A stretch of 14,558 nucleotides of DNA from Caldisericota bacterium (lineage in GTDB: Bacteria; Caldisericota; Caldisericia; Cryosericales; Cryosericaceae), in NCBI GenBank assembly GCA_026390195.1, contig JAPLGK010000040.1, positions 1-14,558 on the forward strand, in the 5' to 3' direction. Position numbers and translations under genes: made by a program. The notes under the pieces are model-generated. The model was not told where the DNA came from. It ran no database searches and saw only the letters and a list, made by a program, of their open reading frames with translations. This document shows positions 1 to 5,851 of this stretch, piece after piece; position 1 is the first letter of the stretch; each line of letters begins with the position of its first letter.

Positions 1-384
1 GTTGGCCGCCGAGCGCACCAGCAGGAAGGGGCAGTCGAAACCGCGCCCGTTGAACGTGATGACCTGCTTCGCCCTGCTGGCCGCTTCCCAGAAGTGTATC
101 AGTAGCTCCTTCTCCGTGCAGGGAACGAACACCGCCTTCTCTTCGCGCACCTGTGAGGCGCCTCCCTGCGGCGCCTGGAAGAACACCGCGCCGTGGTCCT
201 GTTCCGGCGAGTACAGGGCGACGCAGACGACCTGCACCGTGACAGGGAACAGGCCCAACGAGTCCCGGACGTCCTGCCGCTCCTCGTCACTCTTGGCTGA
301 ACGCAGCAGCGATTCCTGGATGCCCGGGTCTAGTGACTCCCACGGGACCCCGACCGTCTCGACGTCGAAGACAAGCCGTTCCAT
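1..384 (-). CDS. Predicted 3'-5' exonuclease, PolB-exonuclease-like (partial, C-terminus outside window)
   Basis: The first 128 residues of a minus-strand protein are visible; it runs off the left edge. It begins MERLVFDVETVG, where D7 and E9 form the ExoI metal-binding pair of DEDD nucleases. An ExoII-like motif, ITFNGRGFDCPF, lies at residues 109-120 with D117 as the next metal ligand. The spacing and the NGRGFD wording fit the predicted 3'-5' exonuclease family related to the proofreading domain of family B DNA polymerases (the PF10108 type). The ATG lies two bases after the TGA of the preceding exonuclease gene (TGAGCATG) and has no clear ribosome site, so it is probably translated by coupling. 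The ExoIII motif would lie beyond the window. Substrate, DNA or RNA, cannot be told from the sequence. Confidence 0.72.
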   Translation of the reverse strand, partial: MERLVFDVETVGVPWESLDPGIQESLLRSAKSDEERQDVRDSLGLFPVTVQVVCVALYSPEQDHGAVFFQAPQGGASQVREEKAVFVPCTEKELLIHFWEAASRAKQVITFNGRGFDCPFLLVRSAAN

Positions 385-386
385 GC

Positions 387-1292
387 TCACATCCGGGCCG
401 AGAAGCGGTTGAGCGGCGACATCCGGTCCACCCGGACAATGCTGCGCGCGTCACCGCCGTAGATGTTGTCGAGAAACGTGAGTTCAGCGTCGAGCTCGTC
501 GGCCATGACCGTGATGTGCCAGGCCTTCAGTTCGCCACCTGCTCCGTTGCTCCAACGGTACCCGTGTGCCTTGAGGGCGTCCTTGGCATCGAAGGGGGCT
601 CCGATGGCCCAGATGTGGGCGTCGTCGGACATGGCGTGGTCGAGGAGTGGTTTGAGGGCAGGCTGTCCTGATGTAGGCAGTGCACTCGCCAGGATGTGGA
701 GGAGGGCGCGGCAGTCGTTCTCTGCACGGTGGGCCTCGTAGAAGAAGCCCATGCAGAGTGCGATGAGCTCCTGCTTCTGGGTCGCGATCCCCTCGTCGCG
801 CCAGTGCACCTGCGTCATGGAACATCCCCACGGCTTCGTGGTGAACACGTCCCACTGCTTCTCCACGAACGGACGGTCGAACGCCGCGTTGTGCGCGATG
901 ACCACAGACGCCCGGGCGACGAATGCTTCGACTGCGGCTGCGTCGATAGCACGTCCGCGCACCATGTCGTTCGTGATGTGAGTTAGCTCTGTGATTTCAG
1001 GGGGCAGAGGTCGCCCTGGGTCCTGCAGCTCGTCGAAGGTGTCGACGATGCGGTAGACGCGTCCCGTAGCGGGCGCGTACTCAAACAGGACCATACCCAG
1101 CTCGATGACATCATCCACCTGTGCGTCGAGACCTGTCGTCTCGGTGTCGAGGATCAAGCCCAGCTGAATCGGCTTACCGTCGCGTTCGGTGTACCGCTCC
1201 ACCCGGTCGAGTTTTCGGACAACACGATAGTCCCCCGTTTCCTCCAGCGCGCGTGCCACGACCTCCCATTGCGTTCGCTCATCGTCCGTCAT
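387..1292 (-). CDS. DnaQ-like DEDDh 3'-5' exonuclease with extra C-terminal domain
   Basis: This 301-residue protein carries a full DEDDh exonuclease core: DTETTG at 49-54 (D49, E51), HNAAFD at 134-139 (D139), and HRAEND at 188-193 (H188, D193). It removes nucleotides from 3' ends using two metal ions, as in DNA polymerase III epsilon, RNase T and related enzymes. Two parts lie outside the core: an N-terminal stretch of about 40 residues and a C-terminal region at about 225-301 (HIWAIGAPFDAKDALKAHGY and onward) that is not part of a minimal epsilon subunit. That suggests a stand-alone repair or RNA-trimming nuclease rather than the replicative proofreader. The ATG follows a GGGGAGGAAG ribosome site at good spacing. 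A second exonuclease gene starts two bases after its stop. The DEDDh assignment is firm; the precise role is not. Confidence 0.88.
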   Translation of the reverse strand: MTDDERTQWEVVARALEETGDYRVVRKLDRVERYTERDGKPIQLGLILDTETTGLDAQVDDVIELGMVLFEYAPATGRVYRIVDTFDELQDPGRPLPPEITELTHITNDMVRGRAIDAAAVEAFVARASVVIAHNAAFDRPFVEKQWDVFTTKPWGCSMTQVHWRDEGIATQKQELIALCMGFFYEAHRAENDCRALLHILASALPTSGQPALKPLLDHAMSDDAHIWAIGAPFDAKDALKAHGYRWSNGAGGELKAWHITVMADELDAELTFLDNIYGGDARSIVRVDRMSPLNRFSARM

Positions 1293-1320
1293 CGCTTCCT
1301 CCCCGTCACCGCATGCTGTT

Positions 1321-1329
1321 GTTATAGCA
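1321..1329 (-). promoter_or_regulatory. Extended -10 promoter candidate for the exonuclease pair
   Basis: On the minus strand the sequence reads TGCTATAAC, an extended -10 element (TGnTATAAT with one mismatch), with the predicted start about 22 bases before the ATG at 1292. No good -35 hexamer is seen at 16-18 bp. The element lies in the 112-bp gap after the radical SAM gene, so the exonucleases may have their own promoter as well as read-through. Confidence 0.4.
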
Positions 1330-1404
1330 CGATTCCAGCCAAAGAGCTCTCCTGTCTGGAGACTGTTAAACTATTAGAACCGTCCCGAAGTGCAACAAAT
1401 GGCG

Positions 1405-2214
1405 TCAGGCACTGAACAGGTTCCCCGGGTCCGATGCCACGTGCTGATGGTGGGGACCGTCGGCCGCCGCAATGCCGCCGTACCAGATCCCGTGCGCTGC
1501 GCACCAGTCACATGTGGTGACGCCCGTTCGGTGGTAGAACGCGCGCCACCCCGGATACTGCTTGACGGTGTCGTTGTGGTTGAGCTGGCCCAGGCGGATC
1601 TCGTCCACGAAGTCGACGGCCTCAAGGACGCGTACGACGTCCTGCTGCCACATATTCGGCGGAGGATACGGCTCGATGTTGACGAAGCAATGGAACCCCA
1701 GGTCGTGTGCGCGGTGGAGTCCCGCAATTCTCTCGGGATAAGGGGCGGTGCCTGGTTCGTACCGAGTCCGGAAGTTCTCGTCGACGGAGACGAGGGTGAT
1801 GCCGAAGTGGTTCTGGTGCGACAGCTGCAGGGCCTCATCCGGGATGACCCCTTTGGTCAGCGTATGCACGGGGATGTCATAGGAGTTGATGAGGCGCATG
1901 AGCTGGAGCGTCAATGCGGTGACCTCTAGATGCTGGTACATGAAGGCGTCGGTTGCAAACGAGAGGTGCACATAGCGCGCCTTGTCGCGCAACCGCGGAA
2001 GCTCCTTCTGTGCCAGCTGCAGCGCATTGGCGACCAGCCGGGGCCGGCACCATTCCTCATACGAGGCGACTTTGCCAAACCGCTGCATCATGAGGAAGGC
2101 GTAGCACGGGAAGCGGCAGCCATGCGAGCAGCCGACGACGTACGTCGCTGCATAGGCGCCAGCACCGCCGATGCTGGTACAATAGAGCAGTGACTTGCGA
2201 GTGACCGTGTCCAT
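1405..2214 (-). CDS. Radical SAM protein, SplB-like, with CX3CX3C cluster motif
   Basis: This is a 269-residue protein when started at the ATG at 2214. Near the N-terminus is VVGCSHGCRFPCYA, which supplies C29, C33 and C37 for a [4Fe-4S] cluster. The spacing is CX3CX3C instead of the usual CX3CX2C, and I checked it at nucleotide level. Downstream text such as LSFATDAF (85-92) and the overall length resemble the spore photoproduct lyase-like radical SAM group, which cleaves S-adenosylmethionine to start radical chemistry; the substrate is unknown. A late CDWC pair (C235, C238) may add a ligand. An in-frame GTG lies two codons upstream at 2220, but neither start has a ribosome site. The ATG sits exactly 6 bp after a -10 hexamer, favouring a leaderless message from 2214. 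Confidence 0.8.
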   Translation of the reverse strand: MDTVTRKSLLYCTSIGGAGAYAATYVVGCSHGCRFPCYAFLMMQRFGKVASYEEWCRPRLVANALQLAQKELPRLRDKARYVHLSFATDAFMYQHLEVTALTLQLMRLINSYDIPVHTLTKGVIPDEALQLSHQNHFGITLVSVDENFRTRYEPGTAPYPERIAGLHRAHDLGFHCFVNIEPYPPPNMWQQDVVRVLEAVDFVDEIRLGQLNHNDTVKQYPGWRAFYHRTGVTTCDWCAAHGIWYGGIAAADGPHHQHVASDPGNLFSA

Positions 2215-2220
2215 GGTCAC

Positions 2221-2248
2221 ATGGTACTGCTCGCGACGCTATGGACAA
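2221..2248 (-). promoter_or_regulatory. Promoter of radical SAM gene, predicted leaderless
   Basis: On the minus strand TTGTCC (2243-2248) is followed by a 16-bp spacer and TACCAT (2221-2226). Six bases later comes the ATG at 2214. A start of transcription about 7 bases after the -10 element would fall on the initiation codon, which fits the absence of any ribosome site. The same -35 hexamer, spacer length and -10-to-ATG distance are found at rlmH. Confidence 0.55.
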
Positions 2249-2408
2249 TAGTGGCAAACAACCCTCCACTTCCTGAGGAGGCGCTTTCATCTTGGTTATC
2301 ACACTTTTGAGGCGGGGTTCGGCAAGATGGTGCAAGACGGCATACGACCCGGAAACGAACATGGCCCTAGTCCTGGGACCGGGGCCGACAAGAGATCGAC
2401 CGAACTCC
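2249..2408. other. Gap with no firm gene; open minus frame, possible remnant
   Basis: No gene can be called with confidence. On the minus strand, a frame different from that of the small ORF at 2409-2606 stays open through here and encodes text such as RTRAMFVSGSYAVLHHL, with weaker third-position G/C bias than real genes nearby. It could be the second half of a frameshifted gene. On the plus strand a TTG at 2292 stands 10 bases after a TGAGGAGG sequence and opens a 103-codon frame reaching 2603, but its composition in the second half looks like a shadow frame. Neither is supported by a recognisable motif. Confidence 0.25.
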
Positions 2409-2606
2409 CTATTTGTGCAACTTGAGGCTGACGGCCAGTCCGTCGCCCATAGACGCCCCGAGCCCCAGGACACGCGTCGTCTGCGCGAGGCGCACCACCA
2501 AGCCGGGCAGCTTGCCCACCTCGGGTCCCACGGCCGGCTGGATGTCGGAGCGTCCTTCGTACCGCTGCCCCAGCACGGAAAGGACGGAGCTGTCAGGGGT
2601 TAGCAT
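2409..2606 (-). CDS. Hypothetical small protein, possibly a frameshifted fragment
   Basis: A 65-codon minus-strand frame starts at ATG 2606, 30 bases after the dehydrogenase stop, and has third-position G/C bias as strong as the neighbouring genes (roughly 55 of 65 codons). The same frame stays coding-like upstream of that ATG (GERIHDFLS) back to an ATA about 9 bases after a GAGAGGGG sequence that overlaps the end of the dehydrogenase gene. The true start is therefore unclear; the ATG itself has no ribosome site. I do not recognise the family. The frame stops at LKLHK-TAG, but another frame continues to read plausible protein, so a frameshift is possible. It may be a real small protein, a broken gene, or chance. 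Confidence 0.35.
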   Translation of the reverse strand: MLTPDSSVLSVLGQRYEGRSDIQPAVGPEVGKLPGLVVRLAQTTRVLGLGASMGDGLAVSLKLHK

Positions 2607-2638
2607 CGACAGGAAGTCGTGGATGCGCTCGCCTATTG

Positions 2639-3652
2639 CTAATATCCCCTCTCAAGGTCCACCAGGTTCCGTGGCGTCTCGCCGCGGTCAGCGCGAATGG
2701 CATTCTCGAAGGACTCACCCCAGAGCCCCTCGACGGAAACGTCCGCAAATCCGCCGGTGTGCGGTGACATCACGACGTTTGGCAACTCCCAGAACGGCTG
2801 ATGCGCCGGGAGCACCGGGATCATCGCTCCCGTCGCATCGCGAGTCACGGGCGAGGCCGGATAGACCCACCACGGATCGATGCCTGCGCCGGCCAGCGTT
2901 CCGTCCTTGAGCGCGTCGTAGAGCGCCTTTTCGTCCACCGTGCGTCCGCGGCCGATGTTGATGAACCAGTGCCCACGCATCGCCTCGAACTCCGCCCTTC
3001 CAAAGAACTTCTCGGTCTCGGCAGTCAGCGGCAGGACGTCGATGACGAAGTCACTGGCACGCAGGAACTCCATCTTCTCGTCAGAACCGTACGCACGGTC
3101 CACCAGGTCGCTGCACGCCCCACCGGGCGTGCGCTTCAGGCCGAGCACCCGCATGTCCATGGCGCGGCAGACACGCAGGATGTGAGCGCCGATGTTGCCC
3201 AGACCGGCAATGCCGACCGTCTTGCCGAAGAGTCCGACGACCGGTTCGTCCATCGTCGCGAACCCGTGCCAGATGCCCTGCCTAAGGTCGCGGTCATAGG
3301 GAATGATGCGGCGTGCCAACGCGAACATCAGGGCGATGGCATGTTCGGCGGTCACCTCACGGTTGCCGTGCGAGTTTGCAAGCGGCACTCCAGCACGCTT
3401 GAGTGTTGTCAGATCCATGCTGTCGACCCCAGCGAACGGAACCTGAACCAACCTGAGATGAGGCGCAGCTGCCAGTAGCTCCGGCGTCACAGTCCTGGTC
3501 ACCAATGCGCCGATGTTCCCCCCGTGTCGAGCCAGCTCAGTGGCGTCCATGATGACCTGCGGGCGCGGACCGGTGTAGCTTGCACGCCGTGCTGCCTCGT
3601 CCCATACATGTTCCCACCCGACAGGTGGGACGATGCCGATGTAGACTGCCAT
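2639..3652 (-). CDS. D-isomer-specific 2-hydroxyacid dehydrogenase
   Basis: A 337-residue NAD(P)-dependent oxidoreductase of the D-2-hydroxyacid dehydrogenase family, which interconverts 2-oxoacids and D-2-hydroxyacids. The Rossmann motif GLGNIG is at 150-155. The substrate-binding and catalytic arginine is R235 in NIGRGR, and the acid-base histidine is H298 in SPHTGG. The N-terminal catalytic half (1-110) and the NAD domain (about 111-300) have normal lengths. The place of the usual catalytic Glu, five residues after the conserved Asp, is Y264 in GIDPWWVYP, so the His is not backed by the usual carboxylate. ATG 3652 follows a GGGAGGT ribosome site. It is divergent from the RNA ligase-like gene. 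Substrate not predictable; glyoxylate, phosphoglycerate or other acids are possible. Confidence 0.88.
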   Translation of the reverse strand: MAVYIGIVPPVGWEHVWDEAARRASYTGPRPQVIMDATELARHGGNIGALVTRTVTPELLAAAPHLRLVQVPFAGVDSMDLTTLKRAGVPLANSHGNREVTAEHAIALMFALARRIIPYDRDLRQGIWHGFATMDEPVVGLFGKTVGIAGLGNIGAHILRVCRAMDMRVLGLKRTPGGACSDLVDRAYGSDEKMEFLRASDFVIDVLPLTAETEKFFGRAEFEAMRGHWFINIGRGRTVDEKALYDALKDGTLAGAGIDPWWVYPASPVTRDATGAMIPVLPAHQPFWELPNVVMSPHTGGFADVSVEGLWGESFENAIRADRGETPRNLVDLERGY

Positions 3653-3691
3653 AGCGCTACCTCCCGTGCCTCAGAGTCGTCCTGCAACCCT

Positions 3692-3700
3692 ATTGTACCA
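3692..3700 (-). promoter_or_regulatory. Extended -10 promoter candidate for the dehydrogenase
   Basis: The minus strand reads TGGTACAAT, an extended -10 element (TG, one base, TACAAT). The predicted start is about 33 bases upstream of ATG 3652, leaving room for the GGGAGGT ribosome site. The -35 match is weak. Confidence 0.45.
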
Positions 3701-3736
3701 TCATTTCGCTCCCGCCGGTTGCGCCCGGACCCTTCG

Positions 3737-3764
3737 TTGCGAGCAGGCCCAATGCTCGTATACT
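3737..3764 (+). promoter_or_regulatory. Promoter of 2H phosphoesterase gene, predicted leaderless
   Basis: TTGCGA (3737-3742), 16-bp spacer, TATACT (3759-3764), then six bases to ATG 3771. No ribosome site precedes the ATG. Geometry is identical to that of the radical SAM and rlmH promoters. Confidence 0.6.
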
Positions 3765-3770
3765 GCTGTC

Positions 3771-4343
3771 ATGGAACAAGACAGGAAAGGGTTCCGCAAA
3801 GGTGGAGCAGTCGCGGTCGTAGTGTCAGGTGACGCAGCGGACTACGTGGATGGCTTCCGCCGGCGGTACGATCCCCACGTGACCCGCATCATGCCACATG
3901 TCACGCTCGCGGTTGCGCCCGAACTCGACGTCTGTGACTGGATGCCAGCACGCCCCCATATCCAGAAGGCGCTGGCCCAGCTCCCCCCATTCACCATTCG
4001 CGTCGCTGAACTCGGCACGTTCATGGACGACCTTGTGCTCTGGCTGCAGCCGACTGTTCATCACGGCGAACTGCTCACGCTGAGGCAGGTGATCTTGGGG
4101 TCATTCCCAGACGTGGCGTTCGACCGCGTGGATGACTACGTGCCCCACATCTCCATCGGGTTCTTCACGGGCCGTGAAGGCTTGCTCGAGGCCCAGGACG
4201 CTGTCCGTCGGGAGATGATGCCGTTCTCGTTCCGCGTGGGCTTCGTCTCGTATCTCCAGGCCGACGAAGGCAACATCTGGCAGTGCGTCGACATGGTGGA
4301 TCTTGGGGGGCTGACCACGGGGGTCACCTGCTCCGGAGCCTGA
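3771..4343 (+). CDS. 2'-5' RNA ligase-like 2H phosphoesterase
   Basis: A 190-residue member of the 2H phosphoesterase superfamily (LigT/ThpR type), which acts on 2'-phosphodiester or 2',3'-cyclic phosphate bonds in RNA or small nucleotides. Both signature motifs are present: PHVTLAV with H43 and T45, and PHISIGFF with H126 and S128. Length is normal. An in-frame codon far upstream at 3666 would add 35 residues with no coding character, so ATG 3771 is chosen; it coincides with the predicted transcription start. The next gene begins 42 bases downstream with its own strong ribosome site and may be co-transcribed. The biological substrate cannot be told from sequence. Confidence 0.85.
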   Translation: MEQDRKGFRKGGAVAVVVSGDAADYVDGFRRRYDPHVTRIMPHVTLAVAPELDVCDWMPARPHIQKALAQLPPFTIRVAELGTFMDDLVLWLQPTVHHGELLTLRQVILGSFPDVAFDRVDDYVPHISIGFFTGREGLLEAQDAVRREMMPFSFRVGFVSYLQADEGNIWQCVDMVDLGGLTTGVTCSGA

Positions 4344-4385
4344 ACACCCGGATCCGTTCCGGAGGACTGTGATCAAGGAGGAACC

Positions 4386-4643
4386 ATGAGTATCTTCTAT
4401 TGCGACGCGTGCCACACGAAGTTCAAGGCGGAGGGAGTCAAGACCGACTGGATCGACCGGACGTACGGTCCCTGCACAAAGTGGACTGCCTCGTGCCCTG
4501 ACTGCGGCGAGGAATGCCAACTGGCGAAGACCGTCCATGCTCGCGGCGACGGGGACGACGGCTGTGAAGGTGGCTCGTGTGGCTGCGGCGGAGATTCCTG
4601 CAGCTGTGGCGGCTCCGGATGCTCCTCCTGTGGCGGGTACTGA
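4386..4643 (+). CDS. Small zinc-ribbon protein with Cys/Gly-rich tail
   Basis: An 85-residue protein with a near-perfect AAGGAGG ribosome site before its ATG. The N-terminal half has a CxxC pair (C6, C9) and CPDC (C37, C40), plus C30 and C44, the pattern of a zinc ribbon. From residue 60 the protein is a Gly/Ser/Cys tail with Cys at 60, 65, 67, 72, 74, 79 and 82, ending in GGY. The tail has metallothionein-like CxC and CxxC spacing. I do not recognise a named family. A zinc ribbon of FmdB-like style with a metal-binding or redox tail is the best description. It sits between an RNA-processing enzyme and a ligand-sensing regulator, and no partner gene identifies its function. Confidence 0.75.
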   Translation: MSIFYCDACHTKFKAEGVKTDWIDRTYGPCTKWTASCPDCGEECQLAKTVHARGDGDDGCEGGSCGCGGDSCSCGGSGCSSCGGY

Positions 4644-4671
4644 GGGCACGCGACAAGTAGCAAACCAGGTC

Positions 4672-4699
4672 AGGACAACCTCAACCTATTTCATATACT
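4672..4699 (+). promoter_or_regulatory. Promoter of AraC-type regulator
   Basis: AGGACA (4672-4677), 16-bp spacer, TATACT (4694-4699), giving a start near 4706 and a leader of about 22 bases with a GAGGAGG ribosome site. An inverted repeat, CTCACT (4698-4703) and AGTGAG (4713-4718), straddles the predicted start and could be an operator for autoregulation. Confidence 0.5.
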
Positions 4700-4727
4700 C
4701 ACTCATGCGAGCAGTGAGGAGGAAAGT

Positions 4728-5594
4728 ATGGAATACCTGAGAGACGTACAGCGTGCTGCCGACTACATCGAGGACCACTTGGACGAAGACGTCACGACCG
4801 CGGACGTCGCGGACGTGGTGGGCCTGTCGATGTGGCACTTCCACCGCATCTTTCATGCGGTCACTGGAGCCACGATCCAGGAGTACGTTCGACTGCGAAG
4901 GCTCGACCGCGCAGCGCACGTACTCCTGGAGACGAAACGTCGAATCGTCGACATCGCGTTCGACGGCCGGTTCGAGAGCCAGGAAGCCTTCTCGCGCGCA
5001 TTCCGAAAGGCCTATGGAATGCCGCCGGGCAAGTTCCGCTCATCAGGTCGACACCTCGAGTACCTCGGTATCCATCGCCTCACCACGGCTCGACTCAGAC
5101 ACCTTCAGGGAGGTATCACCATGGAACCATCCAACGCCACGAAGGCAGCATTCACCGTGGTCGGCATGGAGTACCACGGGCGCAATGAGAACAAAGAGAT
5201 TCCCGCGCTGTGGGAGTCGTTCCTCCCGCGCATGGACGAGATCCAACATCAGGTCAACACGGACGAGTCGTTCGGCCTCTGCATCAGCGACCCTGACTAC
5301 AAGCAGACGGGCGTGTTTCGCTATATGGCCGGGCAGGGCGTGACAAAGGGCGCAGCCGTTCCCGACGGTATGGTTGCCGTTACCGTGCCTGAAGCCACCT
5401 ACGCCGTGTTCACGCACCGGGGAACTCTGGAGACGCTTAGACAGACCTACGACTACATCTATGGAACCTGGCTGCCCACTTCGGGTCGTGAGCTGGCCGA
5501 CACGCCCGACTTCGAGCTGTACGACGGCCGGTTCGACGCCATGAGTCTCTCGTCGGAGATGGACATCTACATCCCGCTCAAGGCAACCCCGTAA
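4728..5594 (+). CDS. AraC-family regulator with GyrI-like effector-binding domain
   Basis: A 288-residue transcription regulator. Residues 5-105 form the AraC DNA-binding region with two helix-turn-helix units: the first at about 24-43 (TADVADVVGLSMWHFHRIFH) and the second at about 72-94, followed by the typical AYGMPPGKFR. Residues 139-286 form a GyrI/SOUL-like small-molecule-binding domain, seen in PLAVAVF... type families and recognised here by VVGMEYHG, the central YAVFTHRGT, and a closing ELYDGRFD...MDIYIPL. This layout is that of Rob and BmrR-like drug or lipophile sensors. ATG 4728 has a strong GAGGAGG site. The regulated genes are unknown; the adjacent Cys-rich protein gene or a distant efflux pump are possibilities. 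Confidence 0.88.
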   Translation: MEYLRDVQRAADYIEDHLDEDVTTADVADVVGLSMWHFHRIFHAVTGATIQEYVRLRRLDRAAHVLLETKRRIVDIAFDGRFESQEAFSRAFRKAYGMPPGKFRSSGRHLEYLGIHRLTTARLRHLQGGITMEPSNATKAAFTVVGMEYHGRNENKEIPALWESFLPRMDEIQHQVNTDESFGLCISDPDYKQTGVFRYMAGQGVTKGAAVPDGMVAVTVPEATYAVFTHRGTLETLRQTYDYIYGTWLPTSGRELADTPDFELYDGRFDAMSLSSEMDIYIPLKATP

Positions 5595-5699
5595 CAGCTG
5601 AGCAACATCCCCAGCCATACCTGTGGGCGCAGCCCTGTGGAAAGTGGGTAGAAGTACGGCTAGATGACGGCTGAGCCGCACAAAAGCGAAGTCTGAGCT

Positions 5700-5708
5700 T
5701 GTGGATAA
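5700..5708 (-). promoter_or_regulatory. DnaA box (perfect consensus)
   Basis: The minus strand reads TTATCCACA, identical to the strong consensus DnaA site. It lies in non-coding DNA between convergent genes. Confidence 0.65.
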
Positions 5709-5780
5709 CCTGTCAGCATGTTGGGGCAGGGCGTCAGCGGAGACCTGCAGACGATTTGTTAATGAACTGTTCCGGTTCCG

Positions 5781-5796
5781 CTGCAACCGGTTGCAG
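5781..5796. repeat. 16-bp perfect palindrome
   Basis: CTGCAACCGGTTGCAG is fully self-complementary. It abuts a DnaA box. It could be a protein-binding dyad or, in RNA, a weak hairpin; no T-tract follows, so a Rho-independent terminator is unlikely. Confidence 0.7.
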
Positions 5797-5798
5797 GG

Positions 5799-5807
5799 TG
5801 TGGATAA
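5799..5807 (-). promoter_or_regulatory. DnaA box (perfect consensus), next to palindrome
   Basis: A second exact TTATCCACA on the minus strand, in the same orientation as the one 99 bp away and two bases after a 16-bp perfect palindrome. Confidence 0.65.
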
Positions 5808-5851
5808 GTCCAACTGCTGATTGTGACAGCTGTCATCAGAGTCGATACAGG

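Larger units (their letters stand above)
5595..5851. other. Non-coding segment with two perfect DnaA boxes; candidate origin or DnaA-binding locus
   Basis: This 257-bp gap lies between two convergent genes. It contains TGTGGATAA at 5700-5708 and again at 5799-5807, each the exact complement of the consensus DnaA box TTATCCACA, same orientation and 99 bp apart. A 7-of-9 relative, TGTGGAAAG, is at 5636-5644, also in that orientation. A perfect 16-bp palindrome (CTGCAACCGGTTGCAG, 5781-5796) ends two bases before the second box, and a perfect 12-bp palindrome (TGACAGCTGTCA) is at 5824-5835. A mildly AT-rich patch near 5752-5767 could open, but no long AT-rich unwinding element is obvious. No dnaA, dnaN or other origin-marker gene is in the window. 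Confidence 0.5.

Noticed and set aside
333..855. Plus- and minus-strand open frames over the DnaQ-like exonuclease
   Set aside because: They overlap a gene with all DEDDh motifs and have Arg/Ser-rich or His-rich shadow composition typical of GC-rich alternative frames.
1341..1366. Short hairpin TCTCC-TGTCT-GGAGA after the radical SAM gene as a terminator
   Set aside because: Only a 5-bp stem with no clean T run; too weak to call.
2292..2603. Plus-strand frame from TTG 2292 with an upstream TGAGGAGG
   Set aside because: The ribosome-like site is suggestive, but the second half reads as low-quality antisense of a better-biased minus frame and no motif is present.
3666..3770. Upstream extension of the 2H phosphoesterase frame
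   Set aside because: It runs through the divergent promoter region and adds residues with no family similarity.
5761..5785. LexA-like box around GAACTGTTC and GGTTC
   Set aside because: Arm spacing does not match the GAAC-N4-GTTC or other known SOS-box form.
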